From: Tenuifilum sp. 4138str
GTDB lineage: Bacteria > Bacteroidota > Bacteroidia > Bacteroidales > Tenuifilaceae
DNA length: 64,000 nucleotides
Assembly: GCF_041102575.1 (NCBI RefSeq)
Contig: NZ_JBGCUE010000001.1
Location: 186,001-250,000, forward strand
Direction of reading: 5' to 3'
Position numbers and translations under genes: made by a program. Positions 9,101 through 17,862 of the stretch are shown piece by piece (the first letter of the stretch is position 1; each line of letters begins with the position of its first letter). The notes under the pieces were generated by a model. That model was not told the DNA's origin. It did not search any database and worked only from the letters and a program-made list of their open reading frames with translations.

Positions 9101-9781
9101 TTACTTGCTTTTATCGGAAAGGGTGATCCCAAAAAATGTTAACAGGTTTTGGTTTGTAACACTAACAAGTTCCTCTATGGTGGAGTCAAGAATATCGGCG
9201 GCTGCGTCGTAAACCTCATAAATGGGTATCTCGGTATCGTCAGTTTCAAGGAATAGTTTATTTCTTGGAACAAGCGTTAAAGCCTCTGCTAACTCTGGTG
9301 TAGCATGTATGAGAGCGGTTCCAAATGAGAGGTAGAATCCATTGTCAACAAGCTGTTTGGCTACATCGGCTTTGGCTCTAAAGCCATGTATGGCCTTAGG
9401 TAGTCCCCTATATTTTGATTTTGATAGAATTGCTATTAGCTCAGTCCAGCATCTAACACAGTGAATTATTATTGGCTTTTTAGATTCGTTGGCAGTTTCA
9501 AGAATTTTCTCAAAAATATCGATTTGATTCTTTAAAGGAGCGCCTTTTAGCCTATCTAACCCTATTTCCCCTATTCCAATAAAATCAGGTTGCTTAGCCA
9601 GCTCATTTAGCTTGCCAAGCCATTGGCTAATCTCACTGCTTTCGGTTTTCCAGGGGTGTAAACCAATTGTTTTGTAGTGCGATGAACTATAAAGGTTAAA
9701 ACTATCAACATCGTAAGGCACAACACAAATGCTATTGCTGTTGAATTGAGGTTTATGTGTGTGAAAGTTAACCAGCTTCAT
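9101..9781 (-). CDS. TatD family metal-dependent hydrolase
   Basis: 226 residues beginning MKLVNFHTHK. TatD-family metal-site motifs are seen in order: HTH near the N-terminus, GIGEIGLDRLKG, PIIIHCVR, AIHGFRAKADVAKQL and LFLETDD. Members are Mg-dependent 3'-5' DNA exonucleases or related phosphohydrolases in the cytoplasm. At 226 residues it is shorter than canonical TatD (about 260) but matches Bacteroidota homologues. The ATG at 9781 is preferred, since the longer in-frame start (9820) overlaps the upstream acylphosphatase gene. It is downstream of acylphosphatase, likely co-transcribed. Confidence 0.85.
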   Translation of the reverse strand: MKLVNFHTHKPQFNSNSICVVPYDVDSFNLYSSSHYKTIGLHPWKTESSEISQWLGKLNELAKQPDFIGIGEIGLDRLKGAPLKNQIDIFEKILETANESKKPIIIHCVRCWTELIAILSKSKYRGLPKAIHGFRAKADVAKQLVDNGFYLSFGTALIHATPELAEALTLVPRNKLFLETDDTEIPIYEVYDAAADILDSTIEELVSVTNQNLLTFFGITLSDKSK

Positions 9782-9812
9782 TGTTAAATTCTTTAGGTGA
9801 TTTTGAACTAAG

Positions 9813-10085
9813 TTAACCAAGTATTCGGAATCCTATAATATCAAATGACTGTTGAATATCTTTAACCTGAACATTTTCTACATTTGAATGAGCAGGTCCC
9901 TGGTTACACAGAAAAACCAGTTGCTCAAGCTGGCTGTTTGTTCCGCTTGCTTCAATGTAAACATCGCCATTGGGCAAGTTCCTCACAAAACCATTCACAC
10001 CAATTTCATTAGCATGGCGCATTACAAAGTATCTAAAACCAACACCCTGAACCTTTCCCTTTACCGTTATTGCAATGGTTTTCAT
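9813..10085 (-). CDS. acylphosphatase
   Basis: 90 residues. The N-terminal signature KGKVQGVGFRYFVMRHANEIG matches the acylphosphatase pattern GxVQGVGFR, with the phosphate-binding Arg (R18), and GFVRNLPNGDVYIEASG carries the catalytic Asn (N36). The enzyme hydrolyses carboxyl-phosphate bonds such as acetyl- or carbamoyl-phosphate. It is the first gene of a likely operon with the TatD-like hydrolase, and is divergent from the DUF456 gene, 55 bases away. Confidence 0.9.
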   Translation of the reverse strand: MKTIAITVKGKVQGVGFRYFVMRHANEIGVNGFVRNLPNGDVYIEASGTNSQLEQLVFLCNQGPAHSNVENVQVKDIQQSFDIIGFRILG

Positions 10086-10140
10086 TCTATGAAAAAAATG
10101 ATATATTTACCAAAGTTATTGAATAAGAACGAAAAAGCAA

Positions 10141-10632
10141 ATGATACTAGATTACTTTTTGCTTGTATTATCGATTACGCTAATACTGCTGGGGCTTGTA
10201 GGGTGTATTTTACCTGTAATTCCAGGGCCGCCGCTAGCGTGGCTGGGGCTGCTGCTGGCAAAGTTTACATCGTTTTGCTCTGTGGACTGGATCACCATTA
10301 TGGTTATGGCAGGAGTAACTCTAATTGTAACCCTGCTCGATTACTTGTTCCCTGCCTGGATAGCCAAAAAAATGGGTGGAAGTAATTGGGGCGCCTGGGG
10401 TACAATCATTGGCCTACTTGTTGGGGTAGTATTTTTAGGGCCACTTGGAGCCGTTGTTGGACCTTTTGTAGGAGCGCTTGTTGGCGAGATGCTAAGGAAA
10501 CAACCCCAAAATAATACCAAAAATAATCCCTGGCTTTCGGCAGTAGGATCATTTCTTGGATTTATGTTAGGAGTAGGTGTAAAGCTAATTACAGTAGGTG
10601 TAATAATCTACTTTTTAATAGTTAGCTTTTAA
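10141..10632 (+). CDS. DUF456 domain membrane protein
   Basis: 163 residues with glycine-rich hydrophobic segments. LVGCILPVIPGPPLAWLGLLL and the duplicated GxxxG-rich stretch GAWGTIIGLLVGVVFLGPLGAVVGPFVGALVGEML match DUF456, whose glycine zipper-like repeats are the family hallmark. About four to five membrane segments are predicted. Function is unknown. It stands alone between the divergent acylphosphatase gene and the convergent RRM protein gene (3 bases between stops). Confidence 0.82.
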   Translation: MILDYFLLVLSITLILLGLVGCILPVIPGPPLAWLGLLLAKFTSFCSVDWITIMVMAGVTLIVTLLDYLFPAWIAKKMGGSNWGAWGTIIGLLVGVVFLGPLGAVVGPFVGALVGEMLRKQPQNNTKNNPWLSAVGSFLGFMLGVGVKLITVGVIIYFLIVSF

Positions 10633-10635
10633 TCT

Positions 10636-10932
10636 TTAGGATTTAGTATCGGGCTCCTCCTCTTTACCCTTGCTTGCTTGGGGTTGATCGGTTTTTCGGA
10701 ATGCGCTATTAACCTTAATATTCCGACCCTTAACCTGAGTGTCGTTAAGTTCTTTTATGGCTTTCTGAGCCGATTCCTCATTATCGAACTCAACAAAACC
10801 GTAGCCTTTCGATTTTCCGGTAGCACGATCGGTAATGATTTTTGCTGAAACCACATTTCCAAAAGGCGAGCAAAGTTCCTTTAATTCATCGGCGGTCATT
10901 GTATACGCGATGTTTCCAATATAAATCATCAT
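10636..10932 (-). CDS. RNA-binding protein with a single RRM domain
   Basis: 98 residues. RNP2 is IYIGNI at residues 3-8 and RNP1 is KGYGFVEF at about residues 43-50, with SKIITDRATGKSKG before it. The C-terminal 20 residues are charged and disordered (KGKEEEPDTKS). Such small single-RRM proteins are frequent in Bacteroidota and cyanobacteria and act as RNA-binding regulators, often in cold or stress adaptation; the specific targets are unknown. Start may be at 10932 or the adjacent ATG at 10929. Stand-alone gene downstream of the argF terminator. Confidence 0.92.
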   Translation of the reverse strand: MMIYIGNIAYTMTADELKELCSPFGNVVSAKIITDRATGKSKGYGFVEFDNEESAQKAIKELNDTQVKGRNIKVNSAFRKTDQPQASKGKEEEPDTKS

Positions 10933-10984
10933 AATGGCAGAAGTTTAAAAATCCAAATAAATTTAGGAGTTAGTATTAAAAAAT

Positions 10985-11021
10985 GCAAAAAAAAAGCAGC
11001 TTTTTTTAAAGCTGCTTTTAA
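10985..11021 (-). terminator. terminator of the carbamate kinase / ornithine carbamoyltransferase operon
   Basis: On the minus strand AAAAGCAGCTTT pairs with AAAGCTGCTTTT and is followed by a long T run; it lies just after the argF stop. Confidence 0.8.
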
Positions 11022-11037
11022 AAATGCGGGTAGGTTG

Positions 11038-12039
11038 CTATTGTCCTAATGTGGCAACCATTACTGCTTTTATAGTGTGTACGCGGTTTTCAGCTTCGTC
11101 AAAAACAATTGAAGCATCCGATTCAAAAACGTCCTCGGTAACCTCCATGGCTTCCAACCCAAACTTTTTGTAGATCTCTTCACCGATTACTGTTTCGCGG
11201 TTATGGAACGCTGGTAAGCAGTGCATGAACTTGCAGTTTGGATTGCCTGTCAATTCCATTGCCTTACGGTTAACCTGATAGGGTTTAAGAAGTTTTATTC
11301 GTTCCTCCCAAACTGAATCGGGTTCGCCCATCGATACCCATACGTCGGTATACAGGAAGTCGCAGCCCTTAACTCCTTCTTCAATACTCTCAGTTAAAGT
11401 TATTTTAGCACCAGTGGTTTTGGCAATCTCTTGGCATGTTTTAACAAGTTCCTCGTTAGGCCAGCAAGCCTTTGGTGCGCAAGCCCTGAAATCCATACCC
11501 ATTTTGGCAGCGCCAACCATCAGTGAGTTACCCATATTATTGCGAGCATCGCCAAGGTAGCAGAACTTAACTTCGCTTAATGGTTTTGAGCTGTGCTCGC
11601 GCATGGTTAGGAAGTCGGCAAGAATTTGGGTAGGATGGAACTCGTTGGTTAAACCGTTCCAAACAGGTACCCCCGAATACTGGGCAAGCGTTTCAACAAT
11701 TTCCTGTGAGTATCCACGATACTCAATACCGTCGTACATACGGCCAAGCACGCGTGCGGTATCCTTCATGGATTCCTTTTTACCCATTTGCGAACCCGAT
11801 GGCCCAATGTAGGTAACATTCGCACCCTGGTCAAATGCGGCAACCTCAAAGGCGCAGCGGGTACGGGTTGAATCCTTTTCAAAAAGGATAACGATGTTTT
11901 TACCCTTAAGCCTTTGCTGCTCGGTTCCGGCATACTTTGCCTTTTTTAGGTCAGCTGAAAGGTCGAGCAAGAATTGGATTTCCTTTGGTGTGAAATCGAG
12001 CAGCTTTAAAAAGCTGCGGTTACGTAAGTTGAACGACAT
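11038..12039 (-). CDS. argF: ornithine carbamoyltransferase
   Basis: 333 residues. The carbamoyl-phosphate motif STRTR is in [20 protein letters not shown], the HPTQ motif is in [12 protein letters not shown], the ornithine-loop signature is [10 protein letters not shown], and [10 protein letters not shown] supplies the catalytic Cys. The DxxxSMG loop argues for true ornithine specificity and against the acetyl- or succinylornithine transcarbamylases found in other Bacteroidota. It sits 27 bases downstream of carbamate kinase on the same strand, so the likely physiological direction is catabolic (citrulline to ornithine and carbamoyl phosphate, arcB-like); arginine synthesis is equally possible from sequence alone. 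No arginine deiminase gene is visible. Confidence 0.93.
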   Translation of the reverse strand: MSFNLRNRSFLKLLDFTPKEIQFLLDLSADLKKAKYAGTEQQRLKGKNIVILFEKDSTRTRCAFEVAAFDQGANVTYIGPSGSQMGKKESMKDTARVLGRMYDGIEYRGYSQEIVETLAQYSGVPVWNGLTNEFHPTQILADFLTMREHSSKPLSEVKFCYLGDARNNMGNSLMVGAAKMGMDFRACAPKACWPNEELVKTCQEIAKTTGAKITLTESIEEGVKGCDFLYTDVWVSMGEPDSVWEERIKLLKPYQVNRKAMELTGNPNCKFMHCLPAFHNRETVIGEEIYKKFGLEAMEVTEDVFESDASIVFDEAENRVHTIKAVMVATLGQ

Positions 12040-12066
12040 AGCTTTTAGTTTTTTATGGTTTATAGA

Positions 12067-13026
12067 TTAGTCTTCGTACTCCATTGTAATTTTGGTACCA
12101 TATGACATATCCTCAAGCTTGGTGGCTTCGGTAATCACGCTCATTTTGCCACCGCGCTTTATAAAGTCCAAACATGCTTTAATTTTTGGAGCCATGTTAC
12201 CCTCACCAAACATGCCCTGTTCAAGGTATTTCATGGTATCGGCATAGTTGAGGAACTCAAGTTTTTGCTCGTTCGGCTTTTTGTAGTTAAGATACACGAA
12301 TGGAACATCGGTTAGGATGTAAAATTCATCGGCTTTAATTTCGGCTGCCATAAGCGCCGATGCCAGATCCTTATCAATTACCGCTTCGGCTGGTCTAACG
12401 TTCTTCTCCTCGTCAATATAAACCGGTACACCGCCACCGCCCGAGGCTATAACAATAATACCCTGACGAACAAGTTGATCGATTACCTTGATGTTTAGAA
12501 TCCCTTTGGGCTTAGGTGAGGGAACTACCCTGCGCCAACCGCTTCCTGTATCCTTAACCTCTTCCTTAAATATCCAACCCTTTTCAGCAGCCAGAGCGTC
12601 GGCTTGAGCCTTGTCGTAAATACGACCTACACGCTTTGTGGGGTTGGTAAATGCAGGGTCGTCGTGATCAACGATTACCGGTGTTACCAGGCAACAAACT
12701 TCACGGTCGATACCATGTTTGCGCAATACATTCCTAAGCATGCGCTCAATCATGTAACCAATCCCCCCCTGCGAATCGGCAACGCATATATCAAGTGGCA
12801 TCTGAGGAATGCCATAGAGCTGCTCGCCAGCATCGTTTCGCATGAGGATATTTCCAACCTGTGGGCCGTTCCCATGGCTGATTACAAGGTTATACCCTTC
12901 CTTTATTAAGTAAACTAGATTCTCAAGGGTATCGGTGGTATTCTGTTCTTGCTCATCGATGGTACCCACCTGATTTCCACGCAAGAGGGCGTTTCCGCCT
13001 AATGCTACAACTGCTAATTTGCTCAT
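12067..13026 (-). CDS. arcC: carbamate kinase
   Basis: 319 residues. Conserved segments include VALGGNALLRG at the N-terminus, NLVISHGNGPQVGNIL, VVPSPKPKGI and IVIASGGGGVPV, all diagnostic of carbamate kinase in the amino-acid kinase fold. The enzyme transfers phosphate from carbamoyl phosphate to ADP, giving ATP, ammonia and CO2 in the cytoplasm. It is the first gene of a two-gene unit with ornithine carbamoyltransferase. A TAGTTTTG -7 element lies on the minus strand at 13060-13067, about 33 bases upstream of the ATG. Confidence 0.95.
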   Translation of the reverse strand: MSKLAVVALGGNALLRGNQVGTIDEQEQNTTDTLENLVYLIKEGYNLVISHGNGPQVGNILMRNDAGEQLYGIPQMPLDICVADSQGGIGYMIERMLRNVLRKHGIDREVCCLVTPVIVDHDDPAFTNPTKRVGRIYDKAQADALAAEKGWIFKEEVKDTGSGWRRVVPSPKPKGILNIKVIDQLVRQGIIVIASGGGGVPVYIDEEKNVRPAEAVIDKDLASALMAAEIKADEFYILTDVPFVYLNYKKPNEQKLEFLNYADTMKYLEQGMFGEGNMAPKIKACLDFIKRGGKMSVITEATKLEDMSYGTKITMEYED

Positions 13027-13059
13027 AAACAGTAAATTAAATTTTTTACTTTGAAGTTA

Positions 13060-13067
13060 CAAAACTA
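13060..13067 (-). promoter_or_regulatory. -7 promoter element of arcC
   Basis: TAGTTTTG on the minus strand fits TAnnTTTG. No clear -33 TTTG is present at 19 bases, so this is only half supported. Confidence 0.4.
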
Positions 13068-13255
13068 ACTATTTTTTGCAATCCTAATAAAAATACCCGT
13101 GATGTAAAACAATCACTCAATGGTTTATATATATGTTTAATAACATGTTTGATGGCTGCTCAGGGTTTTACCATAACTATTACGCCCCTCAAACTTTTGC
13201 ATACCACAAAAACATTTTCTATTTTTATGATTTAATAATTTGAACTAAGGTGTTG

Positions 13256-13951
13256 ATGAACAGAAGTGTAAACCAACTTGTTGGCGTGGCTGTGATTTTA
13301 TTCTCATTAAGCAGCTGTATATCAAAAAGCCCAAAGGAAATAAGTGAAGGACGAATTGAATACGACATTGAATACGATACATTAACTCTCAGTAGGATAG
13401 ACAAAAAAATATTGCCCAGCTCACTGGTTGTTCTTTTTTGCAATAACAACACCATTAACACCATCGATGGGCTCTCAGGGGCTATAACAATTTCAATTAT
13501 TAGCCAACCATCAAAAAAGGAGTTTACTACTTTGCTAAAGGTTTTTAATAAAAAACTTTACCACAGTGAACCATACACCAACGGGCATTACCCCGCGCTT
13601 TATGCTCGAATTCCAAAGGTTAATATTGATACTTTGGTTAGAGATTGCGATTATATTGGCTATAAATGCAAAAGCGTAATGGGATACTTTGCCGATAACC
13701 CTGATAACAGGTTTGAGATTATTTACACCAAACAAATTGCAATTGACAATCCAAACCTGAATACTCCTTTCGAAAACATTGATGGGGTTATGCTTGGTTT
13801 TAACTTGAGGTTCAATAATCTTGAAATGAAGTTCAGGGCACGTAATGTAGCCAAGGAAAATATCAATAATGATGCGTTTAAAATCCCAAAGGATTACAAA
13901 AAGGTTGATTTTCAAACCATGACGGATTTAATCTATTTACTTCAGCAGTAA
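13256..13951 (+). CDS. hypothetical lipoprotein
   Basis: About 231 residues. The N-terminus MNRSVNQLVGVAVILFSLSSCIS has a hydrophobic core followed by LSSC, a lipobox that would place the mature protein on a membrane with Cys21 as the lipidated residue. The rest is mixed alpha/beta and soluble, with no motif that I recognise; there are only a few further cysteines. An adjacent GTG/TTG pair lies two codons upstream, but the ATG at 13256 gives the cleaner signal. Single gene, 60 bases before ftsK. The 220 bases upstream hold no other gene. Confidence 0.65.
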   Translation: MNRSVNQLVGVAVILFSLSSCISKSPKEISEGRIEYDIEYDTLTLSRIDKKILPSSLVVLFCNNNTINTIDGLSGAITISIISQPSKKEFTTLLKVFNKKLYHSEPYTNGHYPALYARIPKVNIDTLVRDCDYIGYKCKSVMGYFADNPDNRFEIIYTKQIAIDNPNLNTPFENIDGVMLGFNLRFNNLEMKFRARNVAKENINNDAFKIPKDYKKVDFQTMTDLIYLLQQ

Positions 13952-14010
13952 GGTTTCTATTTTTTACAAATACAGGTTAATTTTACATCGTTTTATATTG
14001 ATTTTGTATT

Positions 14011-16452
14011 ATGGCTAGGAAGGATAAGGGTACCGATGTTGAAGACTCGGACAGTAAGGATGTTACCAACGATTCGCTTTTCAAGGATGAGAGGATTAGG
14101 TTTACATTAGGTCTTTTCCTAATCCTTTTGGGCTTTTATATTTTCCTTTCGTTCTTATCATTTCTGTTCACCTGGAAGGTTGATCAAAGCATTGAGTGGG
14201 TTTCAATATTCTCATCAACTGAACAAAAGATTGGTAACTGGGGTGGAAAACTTGGCGCTTCGCTTTCGAACCAGTTTATAAATCATTGGTTTGGCATAAC
14301 AGCCTTGGCATTCCCTTTGATTTTCATGGTTTTGGGTCTTAAACTGCTTAAGTTCATTAGGGGACGTGTTACAAAATTTATTTTTAAGGTTTTGCTGGGG
14401 ATACTGGTTGGCTCGCTTACTTTAGGTTTTTTATTCAAGGAACTAGGCGGATACCTAGGGAGTGGACTCGGCGGGGCACATGGTTTATTTGTCTCGGAAT
14501 GGTTATCGACAGTCATAGGTAAGGTTGGTGCAGCCTTTCTGGTTCTAATAGCACTTATTGCCTATATTATATACGTAATGCCTAAATCGCTTTATCACTT
14601 TCAGAGTGGCACCTTCTTCCTGTTCAGTTCTTTGAAAAATTTTGTGGTTAAGGGCAAGCAAAAAGAATCTCAATCCGAAAAGCATGGCGAAGATGAAGTA
14701 AAGCAGGCGGCAGCGGTAGTTGTTCCTGTTGATATTTCAGATCAAAGGATAAAAGAAAAGGTTGATGATTTTGATGATACTGCTGAGATTGATGACTTTG
14801 ACGGTGAACTTGACCTGGACATAAAGGATGAATACGATGACAAGGAGACTAAAACTGTAACTGAATCAACAATTGAGGATAATTTTACCATAGAGCGAAA
14901 CGAGGAGAAAGAGTTAGCCATATCCGATATTAACGAACAGGAACTTTACGATCCCACGCTTGAACTTTCAAACTATCAAAAACCTTTAATTGAGCTACTG
15001 GAGGATTACAAGAATACTGAATCGCCAGTAACCAATGAAATGCTGGTTGAAAACAAGAACAAGATTGTAGAAACCCTTTCGCACTATAAAATTCAGATAG
15101 ATAAGATTAAGGCTACCATTGGCCCAACTGTTACTCTTTACGAGATTGTTCCTGCCCCAGGTGTTAGGATCAGCAAGATTAAAAGTTTAGAGGATGATAT
15201 TGCGCTTAGCCTTTCGGCATTGGGAATACGAATAATAGCCCCAATTCCCGGAAAGGGAACAATTGGCATTGAGGTGCCCAACCAAAATCCCGAGATTGTG
15301 TCAATGCACTCAATTATCAAGTCGCAAAAGTTCCAGGAGTGTAAATACGATTTGGCAATAGCATTGGGTAAAACCATTTCGAACGAGATTTTTATGCTGG
15401 ATCTTACCAAACTACCCCACCTGCTTGTTGCAGGTGCAACAGGGCAGGGAAAATCAGTAGGTCTTAACGCAATTATCACCTCGTTACTTTACAAGAAGCA
15501 TCCAGCTGAAATAAAGTTCGTTCTTGTTGACCCCAAGATGGTAGAGCTAACCCTTTACAACAAGCTCGAACGCCATTTCCTGGCCAAGCTGCCCGATTCT
15601 CCTGAGGCCATTATTACCGATACCCAAAAGGTTATTTACACCCTGAACTCGCTAAGCGTTGAGATGGAGGATCGGTATAAGCTTCTAAACCTGGCTAAGG
15701 TTCGAACAATAAAGGAGTATAATCAGAAGTTTGTGGCTCGCAGGCTCAATCCCAACAATGGCCATAGGTATTTGCCTTACATAGTGGTTATTATTGATGA
15801 GTTTGCCGATTTAATTATGACAGCGGGGCGTGAAATTGAGATGCCCCTTGGGCGCCTTGCCCAAAAGGCACGCGCCATAGGTATTCACCTAATCATTGCT
15901 ACACAACGTCCATCAACCAACATCATTACGGGGGTTATCAAGGCAAACTTCCCAGCACGTATTGCTTTCAGGGTGTCGTCAATGGTCGATTCACGTACCA
16001 TTCTCGATACGCCAGGTGCAAATAACCTAATAGGCCGCGGCGATATGTTAGTGTCTGCCGGAAGCGATTTGGTTAGGGTGCAATGTGCCTTTGTTGATAT
16101 CCCTGAAATTGAGAGGATTACCGATTTTATAGGTAACCAGCCCGGATACCCTAATGCCTATGAGCTACCCGAGTATGTTCCTGAGGGTCAGGATGGCCCA
16201 GTTGATGTTGACCTGCGCAGGCGCGATGAACTGTTTGAGGATGCCGCTCGCCTAGTTGTGCAAACCCAGTCGGGTTCAACATCCCTTATCCAACGTAAAT
16301 TTTCCATTGGGTATAACCGTGCCGGACGCATTATGGATCAGCTGGAGGCTGCAGGAATTGTTGGCCCAGCCGACGGTGGCAAACCCCGACAGGTTTTAAT
16401 TGTTGACGAGGTGTCTTTGGAACGTATTTTGAACACTTTATCCGTAGATTAG
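14011..16452 (+). CDS. ftsK: DNA translocase FtsK
   Basis: 813 residues. Four membrane segments lie in the first 190 residues, followed by an acidic low-complexity linker (about 215-310) and the FtsK motor. Walker A is GATGQGKSV (about residues 475-483), Walker B is VVIIDEFADL, and TQRPSTNIITGVIKANFPARIAFRV is strongly conserved. The C-terminal winged-helix gamma domain (from about 745, SLIQRKFSIGYNRAGRIMDQLE) recognises KOPS sites. It pumps chromosome termini through the division septum and activates XerCD at dif. A XerD-like gene lies 11 kb downstream in this window. Length is typical for Bacteroidota. Confidence 0.96.
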   Translation: MARKDKGTDVEDSDSKDVTNDSLFKDERIRFTLGLFLILLGFYIFLSFLSFLFTWKVDQSIEWVSIFSSTEQKIGNWGGKLGASLSNQFINHWFGITALAFPLIFMVLGLKLLKFIRGRVTKFIFKVLLGILVGSLTLGFLFKELGGYLGSGLGGAHGLFVSEWLSTVIGKVGAAFLVLIALIAYIIYVMPKSLYHFQSGTFFLFSSLKNFVVKGKQKESQSEKHGEDEVKQAAAVVVPVDISDQRIKEKVDDFDDTAEIDDFDGELDLDIKDEYDDKETKTVTESTIEDNFTIERNEEKELAISDINEQELYDPTLELSNYQKPLIELLEDYKNTESPVTNEMLVENKNKIVETLSHYKIQIDKIKATIGPTVTLYEIVPAPGVRISKIKSLEDDIALSLSALGIRIIAPIPGKGTIGIEVPNQNPEIVSMHSIIKSQKFQECKYDLAIALGKTISNEIFMLDLTKLPHLLVAGATGQGKSVGLNAIITSLLYKKHPAEIKFVLVDPKMVELTLYNKLERHFLAKLPDSPEAIITDTQKVIYTLNSLSVEMEDRYKLLNLAKVRTIKEYNQKFVARRLNPNNGHRYLPYIVVIIDEFADLIMTAGREIEMPLGRLAQKARAIGIHLIIATQRPSTNIITGVIKANFPARIAFRVSSMVDSRTILDTPGANNLIGRGDMLVSAGSDLVRVQCAFVDIPEIERITDFIGNQPGYPNAYELPEYVPEGQDGPVDVDLRRRDELFEDAARLVVQTQSGSTSLIQRKFSIGYNRAGRIMDQLEAAGIVGPADGGKPRQVLIVDEVSLERILNTLSVD

Positions 16453-16464
16453 TTTCTAATTTTG

Positions 16465-16472
16465 TATTTTTG
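16465..16472 (+). promoter_or_regulatory. -7 promoter element of the lolA-like gene
   Basis: TATTTTTG fits TAnnTTTG and lies 21 bases before the ATG at 16494. No good -33 box is visible. Confidence 0.45.
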
Positions 16473-16493
16473 CACGAATAAATTCTTTTATCA

Positions 16494-17135
16494 ATGAAAC
16501 AAATTCTGAGTTTGCTGTTTATTTCATCGTCGCTTACTCTCTTTAGTCAAGAGGTAAACCCCGATGGAATTGTTAGGAGTTTTAGTAACAAAATGCAGGG
16601 AATTAAATCGCTTTCCGCAACATTTAGCTTTACACTTGAAAACCTCCAGGAACGCATTACTGATACCCATCAGGGCAAGATACTGGCTAAGGGTAAAATG
16701 TTTTACCTCGACCTAATGGGTATGGAAGTATTTTCCGATGGTCAAACCAAATGGCAATACATTAAGGAGGCAAAAGAGGTTACCATTTCAAAGATGAATG
16801 TTAAGGAGAATGGCTTTTTGGAAGATCCAATGAAGCTTTTTAAGGATTACGACAAGAACTTCAAGTATAAGTATATAGGGCAGCAGAAATCAAAGAACAG
16901 GGTTTTGCATGAGGTTGATTTTTTCCCACGCGACCTGAATTTACCTTACTCATCGGTTAAGTTGCAGTTCGATGCAAACACCCTTGAACCATACCTTATT
17001 CGATACCAGGGTAAGGATGGCAATAACTACATCATTCAAATTAAAAACTTCAAATCAAACGTTCCTTTACGTGACGATCGGTTCAAATTTGATGTGGAAA
17101 AGCACAAAGGGGTTGAAGTTATTGATATGAGGTAG
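16494..17135 (+). CDS. LolA-like outer membrane lipoprotein carrier protein
   Basis: 213 residues with a signal peptide (MKQILSLLFISSSLTLFSQ). The mature region has the LolA layout: SLSATFSFTLEN, then LAKGKMFYLDLMGMEVFSDGQTKWQYIKEAKEVTISKM, and later LPYSSVKLQFDANTLEPYLIRYQGKDGNNYIIQI. The half-barrel fold carries lipoproteins from the inner to the outer membrane through the periplasm. Bacteroidota LolA proteins are divergent, so family membership is confident but exact role less so. It follows ftsK by 41 bases, the same order as in many Bacteroidota and in E. coli (ftsK-lolA), and precedes cysC by 5 bases. Confidence 0.85.
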   Translation: MKQILSLLFISSSLTLFSQEVNPDGIVRSFSNKMQGIKSLSATFSFTLENLQERITDTHQGKILAKGKMFYLDLMGMEVFSDGQTKWQYIKEAKEVTISKMNVKENGFLEDPMKLFKDYDKNFKYKYIGQQKSKNRVLHEVDFFPRDLNLPYSSVKLQFDANTLEPYLIRYQGKDGNNYIIQIKNFKSNVPLRDDRFKFDVEKHKGVEVIDMR

Positions 17136-17140
17136 TTTTC

Positions 17141-17677
17141 ATGAGTTACATGCATCCTATCACAGTCTGGATAACAGGGTTACCCGCTTCAGGAAAAACA
17201 ACACTAGGGAAAGCACTACAAGGCCTTATTAGCCAGCTTAAAATTCCTGTGGTGCTGCTCGATGGCGATGAGGTTCGAAAGGGGTTATGTAGCGATTTGG
17301 GATTCAGCCCGGCCGATAGAACGGAAAACATACGTAGGGTGGCCAATATGGCAGCATTACTTAATTCACAGGGAGTTGTAACCATCTGTTGTTTCGTTTC
17401 ACCACTGATATCCATGCGCGAAATGGCAAGGTCAATTGTTGGCCCAAAAAACTTCTTTGAGGTATTTACCGATGCCCCAGTAGAGGTTTGTCAGTCGCGT
17501 GATATCAAGGGAAACTACAGCAAAGCAATTAATGGTTCGCTTCCAAACTTCACCGGGATATCCGATAGCTACGAGGCGCCTATGAAACCCAGCTTGCGCT
17601 TGAATACTGCCGAATTAAGTGAGGGTGAAGCTGCTGACATTCTCTACGACCATTTCCTGCGATGGGTTGATAAATAA
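17141..17677 (+). CDS. cysC: adenylylsulfate kinase
   Basis: 178 residues. The P-loop GLPASGKTT is at about residues 13-21, followed by VLLDGDEVRKGLCSDLGFSPADRTENIRRVANMAALL, the conserved APS kinase block, and CCFVSPLISMREMAR. The enzyme phosphorylates adenylyl sulfate to PAPS. It starts 5 bases after the lolA-like gene and is followed by 185 bases before cysD, so the three sulfate-activation genes may be split between transcripts. With cysD and cysN it completes activation of sulfate; no PAPS reductase or sulfotransferase is in the window, so assimilation versus sulfation cannot be decided. Confidence 0.94.
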   Translation: MSYMHPITVWITGLPASGKTTLGKALQGLISQLKIPVVLLDGDEVRKGLCSDLGFSPADRTENIRRVANMAALLNSQGVVTICCFVSPLISMREMARSIVGPKNFFEVFTDAPVEVCQSRDIKGNYSKAINGSLPNFTGISDSYEAPMKPSLRLNTAELSEGEAADILYDHFLRWVDK

Positions 17678-17703
17678 CAATCATTTCATACTACCCTATG
17701 GTG

Positions 17704-17862
17704 TATCTTTGCCATGCTTATAGGGTGTTGAAAGTGATAGAGGCAATTGGAAGGCTATAGGAATATTGTTTAGGGAAAAACACCAAGTAGGCAAGCATGT
17801 AAAGGGCTACCCGATGTAATTTCTCAAGTTGCTAGAATTGAAGTAATTTAACGGATTTTGAT
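17704..17862 (+). promoter_or_regulatory. cysD leader region with -7 element and possible RNA structure
   Basis: TATCTTTG (17704-17711) matches the -7 consensus. The following leader of about 145 bases contains a long-range pairing of GGTGTT (17724-17729) with AACACC (17779-17784), then GTAG/CTAC pairing near 17787-17810. It resembles a structured leader, but I cannot assign it to a known riboswitch class. Confidence 0.35.

Noticed and set aside
11038-12039. N-acetyl- or N-succinylornithine carbamoyltransferase
   Set aside because: The DxxxSMG ornithine loop is present, which is characteristic of true OTC.
17704-17862. Cobalamin or SAM riboswitch before cysD
   Set aside because: GGGAAAAACACC and GGCAAGCATGTAA faintly recall cobalamin-riboswitch words, but the required order and the conserved core are absent.
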